A stretch of 64,000 bases of DNA from Paracoccus xiamenensis (GTDB lineage Bacteria > Pseudomonadota > Alphaproteobacteria > Rhodobacterales > Rhodobacteraceae), in assembly GCF_011308835.1 (NCBI RefSeq), contig NZ_JAAOHY010000001.1, forward strand, positions 186,001 to 250,000, read 5' to 3'. Position numbers and translations under genes: made by a program. The notes under the pieces were generated by a model. The model made no database searches, was not told where the DNA came from, and saw nothing but the letters and a program-made list of their open reading frames with translations. Shown here piece after piece: positions 1 through 9,333 of the stretch (position 1 is the stretch's first letter; every line of letters starts with the position of its first letter).

Positions 1-404
1 AGGGCGATCTGGCTGCCGGGGGCGGGCCTGGGGTTGGCAGGCTGGCCGGAATTGGCAACCAGTTGCGCCAGTGAAGAGCGGTGGAAAGGGTCGATCCCGC
101 GGTCGCGCAGGACGACCACGGCCTCAGCGTCGCTATCGACATCAATGCCATGCATCGCGGCGATTCGCCGCGCCAGCCGCAACTGCCGGCCGGTCAGGCC
201 CTCTTGCTGCACCGCCTCGATCCGCGATTCCATCTCGTCCTTTGGATCCGAAGGTGCTGGGGGCGCGCTATCCGGGCTGCCGCCGGTCGCTTGCACGGCG
301 GCGCGGGTTTCGTCAGCCGCTTTCCGCGCTGCGTCCTCTTGCGCGCTGAGGCCGGATTCCCGGCGTTTGCTGTGATAGATGCGAACCTTAGGCGGTGTAG
401 TCAT
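1..404 (-). CDS. Capsule biosynthesis/export protein, N-terminal part only (runs off the window)
   Basis: Only the first 134 or so residues are present; the gene continues beyond the left edge. Its ATG (402-404) lies inside the 3' end of kpsT, a 17-bp overlap that implies translational coupling. The visible part is hydrophilic and proline/alanine-rich up to about residue 55. A helical segment with the motif LTGRQLRLARRIAAMHG then leads to a RGIDPFHRSSL motif. I know this head from long Rhodobacteraceae proteins annotated as capsule biosynthesis proteins related to KpsE (inner-membrane polysaccharide co-polymerase). The membrane and coiled-coil parts that would confirm this lie outside the window, so the call rests on the head motif and the kpsT neighbour. 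Confidence 0.6.
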   Translation of the reverse strand, partial: MTTPPKVRIYHSKRRESGLSAQEDAARKAADETRAAVQATGGSPDSAPPAPSDPKDEMESRIEAVQQEGLTGRQLRLARRIAAMHGIDVDSDAEAVVVLRDRGIDPFHRSSLAQLVANSGQPANPRPAPGSQIA

Positions 405-1044
405 AATATTGTTTCGCCTCGTCCAGCGTTTCAAACATATAGAGTTTGCCGTCGCGCAGAACGGCGGCTTCACGGCAGAATTTTTCAAGGATTTCCGGGA
501 TGTGCGACACGATTACAACCGTCGAACGTTCCAGCCGTTCGTTCAGCACCTTGCCGGCCTTGCGGTTGAATTCGGCATCGGTGGCATTGGGCATGCCTTC
601 GTCGATCAGGTAGATGTCGAATTCCAGCGACAACAGCAGCGAGAACACAAACCGCTGCCGCATCCCCGCCGAATAGGTGCCGACCGGCATATCGAAATAT
701 TCGCCGATATCGGTCAGCCAGCGGGTGAAGGCCGAAACATAGTCTGGATCCAGCCCATAGATGCGGGCGATGAAGCGGGCGTTTTCATTGGCGCTGTGCT
801 TGGGAATGACGCCGCCCATGAAACCCAGCGGAAAAGAGATCCGCGAATGCCGGCGGATCACCCCTTCATCAGGCTTTTCCAGCCCGCACATCATGTTGAT
901 CAGCGTAGTCTTGCCGGTGCCGTTCGGTGCAAGGATGCCAAGCGAACGGCCAAGTTCGACCCGGAACGAGGCCCGGTCAAGGATCACCTTGCGCTGAGTT
1001 CCCGTCCAGAAGGATTTGGAAACATTATCGAATTCCAGCATCAA
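388..1044 (-). CDS. kpsT: Capsular polysaccharide ABC transporter ATP-binding protein (KpsT-like)
   Basis: ATPase subunit of an ABC-2 type exporter that would power export of capsular polysaccharide across the inner membrane. The 218-residue length fits KpsT. Visible motifs are Walker A APNGTGKT (about 39-46), signature YSAGMRQR (124-131), Walker B IYLIDE (144-149) and the H-loop histidine H181. The signature is SAGMR rather than LSGGQ, as usual in KpsT/Wzt-type ATPases. The start is one of two adjacent ATG codons. The permease KpsM is not in the window, and the upstream neighbour is divergent, so kpsT may be the first gene of its transcript. A perfect 8-bp inverted repeat (1051-1058 / 1068-1075) sits just before the start codon. 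Confidence 0.85.
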   Translation of the reverse strand: MMLEFDNVSKSFWTGTQRKVILDRASFRVELGRSLGILAPNGTGKTTLINMMCGLEKPDEGVIRRHSRISFPLGFMGGVIPKHSANENARFIARIYGLDPDYVSAFTRWLTDIGEYFDMPVGTYSAGMRQRFVFSLLLSLEFDIYLIDEGMPNATDAEFNRKAGKVLNERLERSTVVIVSHIPEILEKFCREAAVLRDGKLYMFETLDEAKQYYDYTA

Positions 1045-1211
1045 CCAGTTCCGCCCGCTGCCCGTCTGCGGGCGGCGCTTACCATGTCATGTTCTTCCTG
1101 CCGAAATTACGCAAGCGCGGCGGCGAAGTCCATCAATCCCTGCGCGGCTGGTTTATGAAATGTGAATCGCCTGCCATTCAAACCTGAAGGGAAAGCCCCT
1201 AACTGCAAGGG

Positions 1212-1799
1212 ATGATGCTGACGGACCAGATCTTTGCCTGCCGGCTTTGCGCGGGGCGCTTTGCCGCGACGGCCACGGCGCACGCGCCGCGCCCGGTGGT
1301 CTGGTTTCGGCCGCAGGCGCGGCTGTTGATCGTGGGTCAGGCGCCCGGCGCGCGGGTCCATGCCAGCGGCCAACCCTTTGACGACGCCTCGGGCGACAGG
1401 CTGCGTGACTGGATGGGAATCCCGCCCGAGACGTTTTATGACCGCGATCGCATCGCGATCGTGCCGATGGCTTTCTGTTTTCCCGGCTATGACGCCAGGG
1501 GTGCCGACCTGCCGCCGCCGCCGATCTGCGCCGGGACCTGGCGGGGGCGGGTGATGGACCAGCTGGCGCCACGCCTGACGCTGCTGGTGGGCGCATATGC
1601 GCAGCGCTGGCATCTGGCGGCCAAGGGCAGTGTCAGCGATATCGTCGCGGGCTGGCGCGACCATGCGCCCGCCGTCTTCCCCTTGCCTCATCCGTCCTGG
1701 CGCAATACCGGGTGGCTCAAGCGCAATGGCTGGTTCGCCGAAGACCTGCTGCCGGCCCTGCGCATTCGGGTGCAGGAGGTGCTGAATGACCCCGCTTGA
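1212..1799 (+). CDS. Uracil-DNA glycosylase family protein
   Basis: Member of the uracil-DNA glycosylase superfamily, 195 residues. The two family motifs are present: VGQAPG (41-46), the uracil-pocket/water-activating loop, and PLPHPSWRN (158-166), the DNA-intercalation loop. Four cysteines, C10, C13, C89 and C106, have a CxxC...C-x16-C spacing resembling the 4Fe-4S ligands of family-4 enzymes, so a cluster is plausible (inference). Activity on uracil is not proven by these motifs, since this branch contains poorly characterised UDG-like proteins. The stop overlaps the next gene by 14 bp, so the two are probably co-transcribed. Confidence 0.8.
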   Translation: MMLTDQIFACRLCAGRFAATATAHAPRPVVWFRPQARLLIVGQAPGARVHASGQPFDDASGDRLRDWMGIPPETFYDRDRIAIVPMAFCFPGYDARGADLPPPPICAGTWRGRVMDQLAPRLTLLVGAYAQRWHLAAKGSVSDIVAGWRDHAPAVFPLPHPSWRNTGWLKRNGWFAEDLLPALRIRVQEVLNDPA

Positions 1800-2553
1800 C
1801 GCGCTTTGCGTGGTGCCGTTTCACGATCTGTCCGATGCCGCGCGCGCGCGCGTGCTGAACCGGCTGGCTGATACCGAGATCTTCGTGGCTCTGGCGGGCG
1901 ATCCCGAAGGTGATCGGATCCAGCTGCGCCTGTTCGATTTGCCGACCGGGCGCACGGCTGTCGCGGCCGACACCGAGGACCGGCTGGCCGAGTTCTTCGC
2001 CGAGCCTGTCGCCCATGCCGCACTACCCGGTCGGGCGCTCGCGGCAATGCTTGCAGCCGAGGGGGTCGCGCTGATGGTCAATCCCGGCGCCCCCTCTGAG
2101 ATGGTGTTGGAGCCGGCGACGCTGGACTGGTTGGCGCGGGCTTTGCAATCGGCCCCGACCGAGGACCAGACCGGACCGGCCCGGCTGACGCCGCCCGCGC
2201 CCGAAATGGTGGCGGCCCTGGCCGAGCCTCTGGCGGCGCGGCTGTCCGACATGGCGGGGCTGGCCGATGGCGCGGCACTGGTGGCGGCGGAATGGACGGA
2301 TGGCGCGCGCGGTCATCTGATCGTGCTGTCGGGTGTGGCCGACGAACGGCGCCCATTGCTGGCCAAGGCGCTGGCAGAACTGATCGCCTTCCTGCCGCCC
2401 CTGCCGCAGCCCTGTGACGTGGCCTTTGATCTGGCCGTGCCAGAGAATGCCTTGCTGCTGCGGCTGGACCCGGTTCAGCCTGCACCGGCGCCGAAATCAG
2501 CCCCCCGCGCGCCCGGCAGTGATCCCGACAAGCCGCCGATCCTGCGCTTCTAG
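1786..2553 (+). CDS. SseB family protein
   Basis: A 255-residue soluble protein resembling the SseB family (SseB N-terminal domain followed by a weaker C-terminal domain), common in Rhodobacteraceae and of unknown biochemical role. Recognisable features are the N-terminal pattern RLADTEIFVAL..DPEGDRIQLRLFDL and the segment DTEDRLAEFF...ALPGRALAAMLA. The last 30 residues are proline-rich and probably disordered. It overlaps the UDG-like gene upstream, suggesting a two-gene operon, and its stop overlaps the 3' end of the convergent reductase gene by 4 bp. The name comes from Salmonella SseB, but these homologues are not tied to type III secretion, so no function is assigned. Confidence 0.7.
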   Translation: MTPLDALCVVPFHDLSDAARARVLNRLADTEIFVALAGDPEGDRIQLRLFDLPTGRTAVAADTEDRLAEFFAEPVAHAALPGRALAAMLAAEGVALMVNPGAPSEMVLEPATLDWLARALQSAPTEDQTGPARLTPPAPEMVAALAEPLAARLSDMAGLADGAALVAAEWTDGARGHLIVLSGVADERRPLLAKALAELIAFLPPLPQPCDVAFDLAVPENALLLRLDPVQPAPAPKSAPRAPGSDPDKPPILRF

Positions 2554-3452
2554 TAACCCTTCGCGCGGTCGACGAGGTGCAGCGGCGGCTGGTCCCGCAT
2601 GACCCGACGCAGGTTTTCGGCGACAACGGTGGCGGCGGTTTCGACCCGCGTTTCCGAGGCGATATGCGGTGTCACCACCACGCCCGGATGGCTCCAGAAT
2701 GGATGCTCGGGGGGCAGGGGCTCGGTCTGGAAAACGTCCAGAATCGCCTGCGAGATATGGCCGCGATCAAGGGCTGCCAGCAGCGCGGTGTCCTCGATCA
2801 GCGTTCCACGGCCGGGGTTGATGATCGCGGCGCCTTGGGGCAGCAGCGCCATCGTTTCGGCATTCAGCAGCCCGCGCGTCTCTGCCGTGTCGGGCAGAAG
2901 CAGCAGCAGGATCTCGGCCCGCGCCAGCGCTTGCGGCAGATCCCTGCCGGCAAGGGCTGGTACGCCGGGCGCGCCGCGACCCGATGCAGACCAAGAGACA
3001 ACATCGAAGCCCAGATCCTTCAACGCCAGCGCCACCGCCTGACCAAGGGCGCCAGCACCCAGCACCGTGACCCGGCGCTGCTGCGCCAAAGGCGGCACCA
3101 CCGCGTTGCGCCAGATGCCGTCCTGCGCGTAGCTGTCCATACCAAGATGCAGGCGCAGCACCCAGCCTGCGCAATATTCGCGCATCCCCTGTTCCAGCCC
3201 CGGATCGACCATTCGCGCCAGCGGCTGGGTCAGGCTGGGATCTGGCGCGATGCGTTCGACCCCGGCCCAGAGGCTTTGCACCAGCCGGGCCGAGGGGTAG
3301 GCGGCGAAATCGCAGCCCGGCCCGTTCGGGGCATAGATGATCGCATCGACGCTGTCATCTGGGGCGGATTGCAGCAGCTCTGCCTCGGGGCAGGCGGCGC
3401 GGATTGCGGGTGCCCAGTGGTCCCAGCCATCGGCGGCGAACAGCACCCGCAT
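2550..3452 (-). CDS. ghrA: Glyoxylate/hydroxypyruvate reductase A (D-2-hydroxyacid dehydrogenase)
   Basis: NAD(P)H-dependent reductase of glyoxylate and hydroxypyruvate, GhrA branch of the D-isomer 2-hydroxyacid dehydrogenases, about 300 residues. The nucleotide loop is LGAGALG (131-137). The catalytic triad is visible as R215 in NPGRG, E244 in FQTEPLP and H263 in TPHIAS. I chose the ATG at 3452 because it lies one base after the rodA stop (TGA-G-ATG), suggesting coupling, and gives the family N-terminus MRVLFAADGW. An upstream in-frame ATG at 3473 would add seven residues and overlap rodA. It is the last gene of the mreBCD-mrdA-rodA transcript, an unusual metabolic passenger in a cell-shape operon. 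Confidence 0.85.
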   Translation of the reverse strand: MRVLFAADGWDHWAPAIRAACPEAELLQSAPDDSVDAIIYAPNGPGCDFAAYPSARLVQSLWAGVERIAPDPSLTQPLARMVDPGLEQGMREYCAGWVLRLHLGMDSYAQDGIWRNAVVPPLAQQRRVTVLGAGALGQAVALALKDLGFDVVSWSASGRGAPGVPALAGRDLPQALARAEILLLLLPDTAETRGLLNAETMALLPQGAAIINPGRGTLIEDTALLAALDRGHISQAILDVFQTEPLPPEHPFWSHPGVVVTPHIASETRVETAATVVAENLRRVMRDQPPLHLVDRAKGY

Positions 3453-3453
3453 C

Positions 3454-4593
3454 TCAGCGCGGCCTGTGGACATGGGCCGACTGCACCATGCCGAAAGCCA
3501 TCAGCAGGATCATCATCGCCGTGCCGCCATAGCTGACCAGCGGCAGCGGTACCCCCACAACCGGAAGCAGCCCCATCACCATCCCCATATTGATCGAGAA
3601 GAACAGGAAGAAAGTCCCGGCGATCCCGATGGTCAGCAGGCTGGCGAAGCGGTCACGATTGGTCAGCGCCGAATACAGGCAGAAACCGATGATCAGCGCA
3701 TAAAGCGCCAGCAGCGACCCCGCCCCGATGAAGCCGAACTCCTCGGCCAGAGTGGTGAAGATGAAGTCTGTCTGTTTCTCGGGCAGGAAGTTCAGCCGCG
3801 ACTGGGTGCCCTGCATGAAACCGCGCCCCGACCAGCCGCCCGATCCCAGTGCGATCTGCGCTTGGGTGATGTTATAGCCCGCGCCCAGCGGATCCTGCGA
3901 CGGGTCCAGAAAGGTGTCGATGCGGCGGAACTGATAGTCATGCAGCAACTGCCAGCTTTGGCCGCGGCTTTCCAGCACGGTCCAGACAAGCCCGACACCC
4001 GCACCGATCACGGCGGCGAAATACCACAGACTGACCCCGGCGGCGAACATCACGATGGCGCCGCCCATCAACAGCAGCAGCGAGGTGCCAAGGTCGGGTT
4101 GCTGCAACACCAGCGCGGTCGGGATCAGGATCAGGATGACCGGGATCAGCACCCACAGTGGGCGCGAAACCTTGCTGAGGTCCAGCCAGTCGTAATAGGC
4201 CGCCAGCAACAGAACCAGCGAGATCTTCATCAGCTCGGACGGTTGCAGCTTGATCGGGCCAAGGTCCAGCCAGCGCTGCGCCCCCATGCCGACATGGCCG
4301 ATGACATCCACCGCCACCAGCAGCAGCACGCAGACGATATAGGCCCCCACCGAGATACCGCGCCAGAACCAGATCGGCACGAAGCCCAGCCCGATCATCA
4401 GCACCATGCCGATGGCAAAGCGTTCCATCTGGGGCCGCGCCCAGGTGTCGATATTGCCGCCTGCCACCGAATACAGCATCAGGAACCCGGCCGAGGCGAC
4501 TGCCGCCAGCAGGAAAACCAGCGGCCAGTTCAAGGACAGGATCTTGCGGATCCCGCGCGGCGTATCGGCGACCTTGTAATCAAGATAGCTCAT
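3454..4593 (-). CDS. rodA: Rod-shape-determining peptidoglycan glycosyltransferase RodA
   Basis: SEDS-family polymerase that extends glycan strands from lipid II in the elongasome together with PBP2. The 379-residue length and roughly ten transmembrane segments are typical. Family signatures include AQRWLDLGPIKLQPSELMK, the segment KQTDFIFTTLAEEFGF containing the essential aspartate, and PLPLVSYGG near the C-terminus. It overlaps the mrdA stop by 4 bp (ATGA arrangement) and is followed directly by ghrA. It acts in the inner membrane alongside MreB, MreC and MreD, all encoded upstream in the same operon. Confidence 0.95.
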   Translation of the reverse strand: MSYLDYKVADTPRGIRKILSLNWPLVFLLAAVASAGFLMLYSVAGGNIDTWARPQMERFAIGMVLMIGLGFVPIWFWRGISVGAYIVCVLLLVAVDVIGHVGMGAQRWLDLGPIKLQPSELMKISLVLLLAAYYDWLDLSKVSRPLWVLIPVILILIPTALVLQQPDLGTSLLLLMGGAIVMFAAGVSLWYFAAVIGAGVGLVWTVLESRGQSWQLLHDYQFRRIDTFLDPSQDPLGAGYNITQAQIALGSGGWSGRGFMQGTQSRLNFLPEKQTDFIFTTLAEEFGFIGAGSLLALYALIIGFCLYSALTNRDRFASLLTIGIAGTFFLFFSINMGMVMGLLPVVGVPLPLVSYGGTAMMILLMAFGMVQSAHVHRPR

Positions 4594-6536
4594 GCCCGGG
4601 TCCGCCCGCTGCTGTTGCCCGCGACCGGGGTGATCAGGCGCATGTTGCGATGCATCTCCTCGATCTGGCTGCGCTGGCTGTCGGGATAAGCCGACAAGGG
4701 CGGTACGCCACCCGACAGCGCGTAAAGCAGAATGTCGCGCGCCACGGGGGCGGCCACGGCAGAGCCGCCGCCGCCATGTTCGACGATCACCGAAACGGCG
4801 TATTTCGGGTTGTCATAGGGGGCATAGCAGACGAACAGCGCGTGGTCGCGGCGGTTCCAGGGAAGTTGGTCGTTGCGGGTCACGCCGCGGGCGCGCTCGG
4901 CTGCGGTGATGTTGCGGACCTGGCTGGTGCCGGTCTTGCCGGCCATGCGCCATTCCTCGGTCACGATGCGCGACCGGGCGGCAGTCCCGCCTGTCGCGTT
5001 CATCACCGCATCCATGCCGCGCCGGGCGGCGCGCAGATTCCTGTCAGACAGGCCCAGATCGGCGAATTCGGGCGTCGGCTCCGGCACGCCGTCGATGGCC
5101 CGAACCAGACGCGGCTTGACCTCTCGCCCTGTCGCCACCCGCGCGGTCATTACCGCAAGCTGCAAGGGCGAGGCCAGCACAAACCCCTGACCGATCGAGG
5201 CGTTCAGCGAATCCCCCACCACCCAAGGCTGATCGTAACGTTCCTGCTTCCACGCCCGGTCGGGCGCAATGCCGGTGGCCACGGCCGACATCGGAAGGTC
5301 ATGTTCGATGCCGATGCCCAGCCTGCGTGCCATTTCGGCGATGCGGTCGATGCCGACGGCGCGGGCGACTTCGTAATAATAGACGTCGCAGGATTTCATC
5401 AGGCTTTCCACGGCGCTGACGCTGCCATGGCCGCCCCTGCTCCAGCAGTGGAACTTGCGGCCGGCGACTTCCAGCGCGCCGTTGCAGTAATAGCGGGTGC
5501 CTTCGTTGATGATCCCCGATTCCAGCCCCGCCAGCAGCGTGACCATCTTGAAGGTCGAGCCGGGCGGGTACACCCCCTGCACGGTCTTGTCGGCCAGCGG
5601 GCGGTGGTCGTGTTCCATCAGCGCCCGGTAATCCGGCCCCGAGATCCCGCGCACGAACAGGTTCGGATCGAAAACCGGGTTCGAGGCGATGGCCATGATG
5701 TCGCCATTGGTCACGTCGATGACCACGGCCGCGGCCGATTCCTCGCCCAGACGCTGGACGGCATAGTTCTGCAAACCCGCGTCCAGTGTCATCTGCAAGG
5801 TGGCGCCCTGCTGGCCCTCCTGCCGCGACAGCTCGCGCATTTCCCGGCCGGCGGCGTTCACCTCGACCTTGCGGGTGCCGGCCTTGCCGCGCAGGATGCC
5901 TTCCAGCTTGTTTTCAGCGCCGACCTTGCCGAACTGGAATTCCGGCAGCATCAGCACCGGGTCGGGGTTTTCCATCTTCGACAGGTCGTAATCCGACACC
6001 CGCCCGACATAGCCCAGCACATGCGAAAAATCGCCGTTGCGCGGATAGACCCGCGACAGCACCGATTCGGGCTGAACGCCGGGCAGGGCAGGGGCATTGA
6101 CGGCGATCGAGCTGAACTCGGTCCAGCTTAAGTGATCGCCGATGCTGACCGGGGTGATAGCACTGCGCTTGGCGATGTTTTCCAGGATCTCGGCGGCCTC
6201 GTCATCGGACATTGGCACCAGATGGCGCAGCTTGGCGATGACCCGATCGACATCGCCGGCCAGTTCGCGGGTGATGGTGGCGCGGTAATTCTGTTCGTTG
6301 CCGGCAATGACGATGCCATTGCGGTCATGGATCAGCCCGCGCACCGGAGGCAGCAGCCGGATCTTGATAGAGTTGCCGTCCGACAGCAGCCGGAATTCAT
6401 CGGCATGTTCGATCTGCATGGACCGCAGCCGCAAGCCCAGGGTGCCGATCACCGCCGCCTGAATCACGCCCAGCATGATCCCCCGGCGCGAAATGATCCG
6501 CGCGCTGTCGACGATGTCCTTGGGTGACTTGCGCAT
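4590..6536 (-). CDS. mrdA: Penicillin-binding protein 2 (peptidoglycan D,D-transpeptidase)
   Basis: Class B PBP that cross-links the side wall with RodA. An N-terminal cytoplasmic tail and transmembrane helix (about 18-38) are followed by the PBP dimerisation/pedestal domain and the transpeptidase domain. The three active-site motifs are S327-T-F-K330, S382-C-D and K534-T-G-T. The reading frame stays open upstream of this start, but I placed the start at the ATG of MRKSPKD because it overlaps the mreD stop by one base (TGATG) and gives the normal length of 648 residues. The extra upstream residues would be antisense-like translation of mreD. Confidence 0.93.
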   Translation of the reverse strand: MRKSPKDIVDSARIISRRGIMLGVIQAAVIGTLGLRLRSMQIEHADEFRLLSDGNSIKIRLLPPVRGLIHDRNGIVIAGNEQNYRATITRELAGDVDRVIAKLRHLVPMSDDEAAEILENIAKRSAITPVSIGDHLSWTEFSSIAVNAPALPGVQPESVLSRVYPRNGDFSHVLGYVGRVSDYDLSKMENPDPVLMLPEFQFGKVGAENKLEGILRGKAGTRKVEVNAAGREMRELSRQEGQQGATLQMTLDAGLQNYAVQRLGEESAAAVVIDVTNGDIMAIASNPVFDPNLFVRGISGPDYRALMEHDHRPLADKTVQGVYPPGSTFKMVTLLAGLESGIINEGTRYYCNGALEVAGRKFHCWSRGGHGSVSAVESLMKSCDVYYYEVARAVGIDRIAEMARRLGIGIEHDLPMSAVATGIAPDRAWKQERYDQPWVVGDSLNASIGQGFVLASPLQLAVMTARVATGREVKPRLVRAIDGVPEPTPEFADLGLSDRNLRAARRGMDAVMNATGGTAARSRIVTEEWRMAGKTGTSQVRNITAAERARGVTRNDQLPWNRRDHALFVCYAPYDNPKYAVSVIVEHGGGGSAVAAPVARDILLYALSGGVPPLSAYPDSQRSQIEEMHRNMRLITPVAGNSSGRTRA

Positions 6537-7066
6537 CAGCTTCCCATCATTTCCAGTTCCGAGGCACTGATCCGGCGCACCCCCAGTGCGCGCAGGACTG
6601 CCGCCACCAGCGGATAGGCGATCACCGTTGCCAGCCATTGCAACATGACCGGACCCAGTGTCGGCACAGGCAACAGGAACAACACCATCATCAGCCGCGC
6701 GCCGATCATCATCAAGCCCATTAGCACGGCGACGCGCAGCCATTCGAACAAGAAGGGTTGATCGGCCCACCGCAAGGCGCGCGGGCGCAAAAGCTCGGTC
6801 GCGATCAGGACCATCAGGCTCCACAACCCGAAGGGGCGGCCCAGCATGATGTCGCTGACCAGGGCCATCGCGGCGATGATGATGGCTGGCAGCTGGTCGG
6901 GACGGCGCAGCACCCAGGCAAAGGTCACGCACAGGATCAGATCAGGGCCGGGCAGGCCGGGCTGACCGGGGTTCAGCGGCATCAGTTGGAAAAACATGAT
7001 CGCCAGCCCAAAGGTGATATAGGCGGCCGTGCCGACGATGCGGCGGCTGCGCAGGACGGCGATCAT
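6536..7066 (-). CDS. mreD: Rod shape-determining protein MreD
   Basis: Small integral membrane protein of the elongasome, 176 residues with about five or six hydrophobic helices. Sequence is poorly conserved in this family, so the call rests on its position between mreC and mrdA, its size and its hydrophobic profile. It starts 10 bp after the mreC stop, and its stop overlaps the mrdA start codon. The C-terminal stretch RISASELEMMGS is hydrophilic and presumably cytoplasmic. Confidence 0.85.
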   Translation of the reverse strand: MIAVLRSRRIVGTAAYITFGLAIMFFQLMPLNPGQPGLPGPDLILCVTFAWVLRRPDQLPAIIIAAMALVSDIMLGRPFGLWSLMVLIATELLRPRALRWADQPFLFEWLRVAVLMGLMMIGARLMMVLFLLPVPTLGPVMLQWLATVIAYPLVAAVLRALGVRRISASELEMMGS

Positions 7067-7076
7067 CGGCGCCCCC

Positions 7077-8003
7077 TCACTCTGCCACGGCCGAGGTCGC
7101 CTCGGGCCGTGCGGCTGGGGCAGGGGGCATTTGCGGGCCGATCATGCCGGGTTCGGGCGGCAGCACCAGCGCGCCGCCATCTTCCAGCCTTTCGGCCGGG
7201 TGGCTGCGCAGCACGCGCAGGAATTCCAGCCCGCCGTAATCGGCCGCCATCCGCAGCCGCAGCCGACCGTCGGAGCCTTGCGCCACCTGACCGACCAGAA
7301 TGTCGGGCGGGAACACCCCGCCATCGCCGGAACTGACCACCCGGTCGCCGGGGCGGACGTTTTCCGGCCGCTCAATGAAATCCAATGTCGGCAGGGTCGA
7401 ATTGTCACCGGTCAGCAGCGCATCCTCGCCCGAGGGCTGGACCTCGACCGGGATGCGGGATGACGGATCGGTCAGCAGGATCACCCGGCTGGTCTGGTTG
7501 CCAACGCCCGAGATGCGCCCGACCAGCCCCAGCCCGTCCATCACCGCCCAGCCGTCGACCACGCCATCGCGGCGGCCGACATTCAGCAGCACCGACTGGC
7601 GGAAAGCCGTGCCGCTGTCGGTCAGCACCATGCCGGTGATCGAAGTCAGCGAGGGGTCAAGCCGCACATTGTTCTGGGCCAGCAGCTTGGCGTTTTCCTG
7701 CTCCAGCTGAACGGCGGCTTCCTTCCATGCCTGCATTTTCTGCAATTCGCGGCGAAGTTCCTGGTTCTGTTCATAGATCCGCGCATAGCTTTGCAGGCTG
7801 GACACCATCCGCGTGACCTGCGTCAGCGGCGTCATCGCCCATTCAAAGCCGGGCACGAATCGGTCGACGAATTCGGACCGCATCGCCTCGGCCCGCGGGC
7901 TGTCGATGCGCCAGAACAGGAACAGCGCGAACAGGAACAGGGCCAGCAACCCGATCAGGATGCGGCGGACAGGGGTGGCGAAGTCGTAACCCTTGCGCGC
8001 CAT
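7077..8003 (-). CDS. mreC: Rod shape-determining protein MreC
   Basis: Bitopic inner-membrane protein that links MreB to the periplasmic wall-synthesis machinery, 308 residues. A short basic N-terminus and one transmembrane helix (about 14-34) precede a coiled coil (about 68-105, rich in E, Q, L and R), then the two-lobed beta domain with the family segment GLVGRISGVGNQTSRVILLTDPSSRIPV. The C-terminal 30 residues are proline/alanine-rich and low in complexity. It lies 15 bp downstream of mreB in the same operon. Confidence 0.93.
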   Translation of the reverse strand: MARKGYDFATPVRRILIGLLALFLFALFLFWRIDSPRAEAMRSEFVDRFVPGFEWAMTPLTQVTRMVSSLQSYARIYEQNQELRRELQKMQAWKEAAVQLEQENAKLLAQNNVRLDPSLTSITGMVLTDSGTAFRQSVLLNVGRRDGVVDGWAVMDGLGLVGRISGVGNQTSRVILLTDPSSRIPVEVQPSGEDALLTGDNSTLPTLDFIERPENVRPGDRVVSSGDGGVFPPDILVGQVAQGSDGRLRLRMAADYGGLEFLRVLRSHPAERLEDGGALVLPPEPGMIGPQMPPAPAARPEATSAVAE

Positions 8004-8018
8004 CGCGCCCTTCCCGGC

Positions 8019-9059
<1,041 letters not shown>

Positions 9060-9333
9060 TTACCCTTCGATACCGGACTTCCGCCGGCTTCATGTCAAAC
9101 CTGTCCCTGCTGACCGAGTCGTCCCGGCCCGCAGGCTGTTGCCCCATATAGAGGCTGGAGAAGCCCGCCGAAACCCCTGTCATTCGTGAGGCGGCGTGGA
9201 TTCGCTGGCGATATTCGCCCCAGATCGTCAAGAAAAGGTTAACCAGGCCGTGGCGAAGCGGCCGGTGCGCCGGGGCCGCGCTTGACCGTCGATGGTTCAC
9301 TGCATAGCTTGGGGCCTATCGTGTTGTATTGGA

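Noticed and set aside
1051-1075. Perfect 8-bp inverted repeat before kpsT
   Set aside because: A GC-rich dyad directly ahead of the start codon could be a translational or transcriptional element, but without a T-run or known motif it is within chance for this base composition.
3337-4689. 450-codon open frame on the plus strand
   Set aside because: Antisense to rodA, with low-complexity His/Gln/Arg-rich translation. The minus-strand genes here form a coherent operon with intact motifs.
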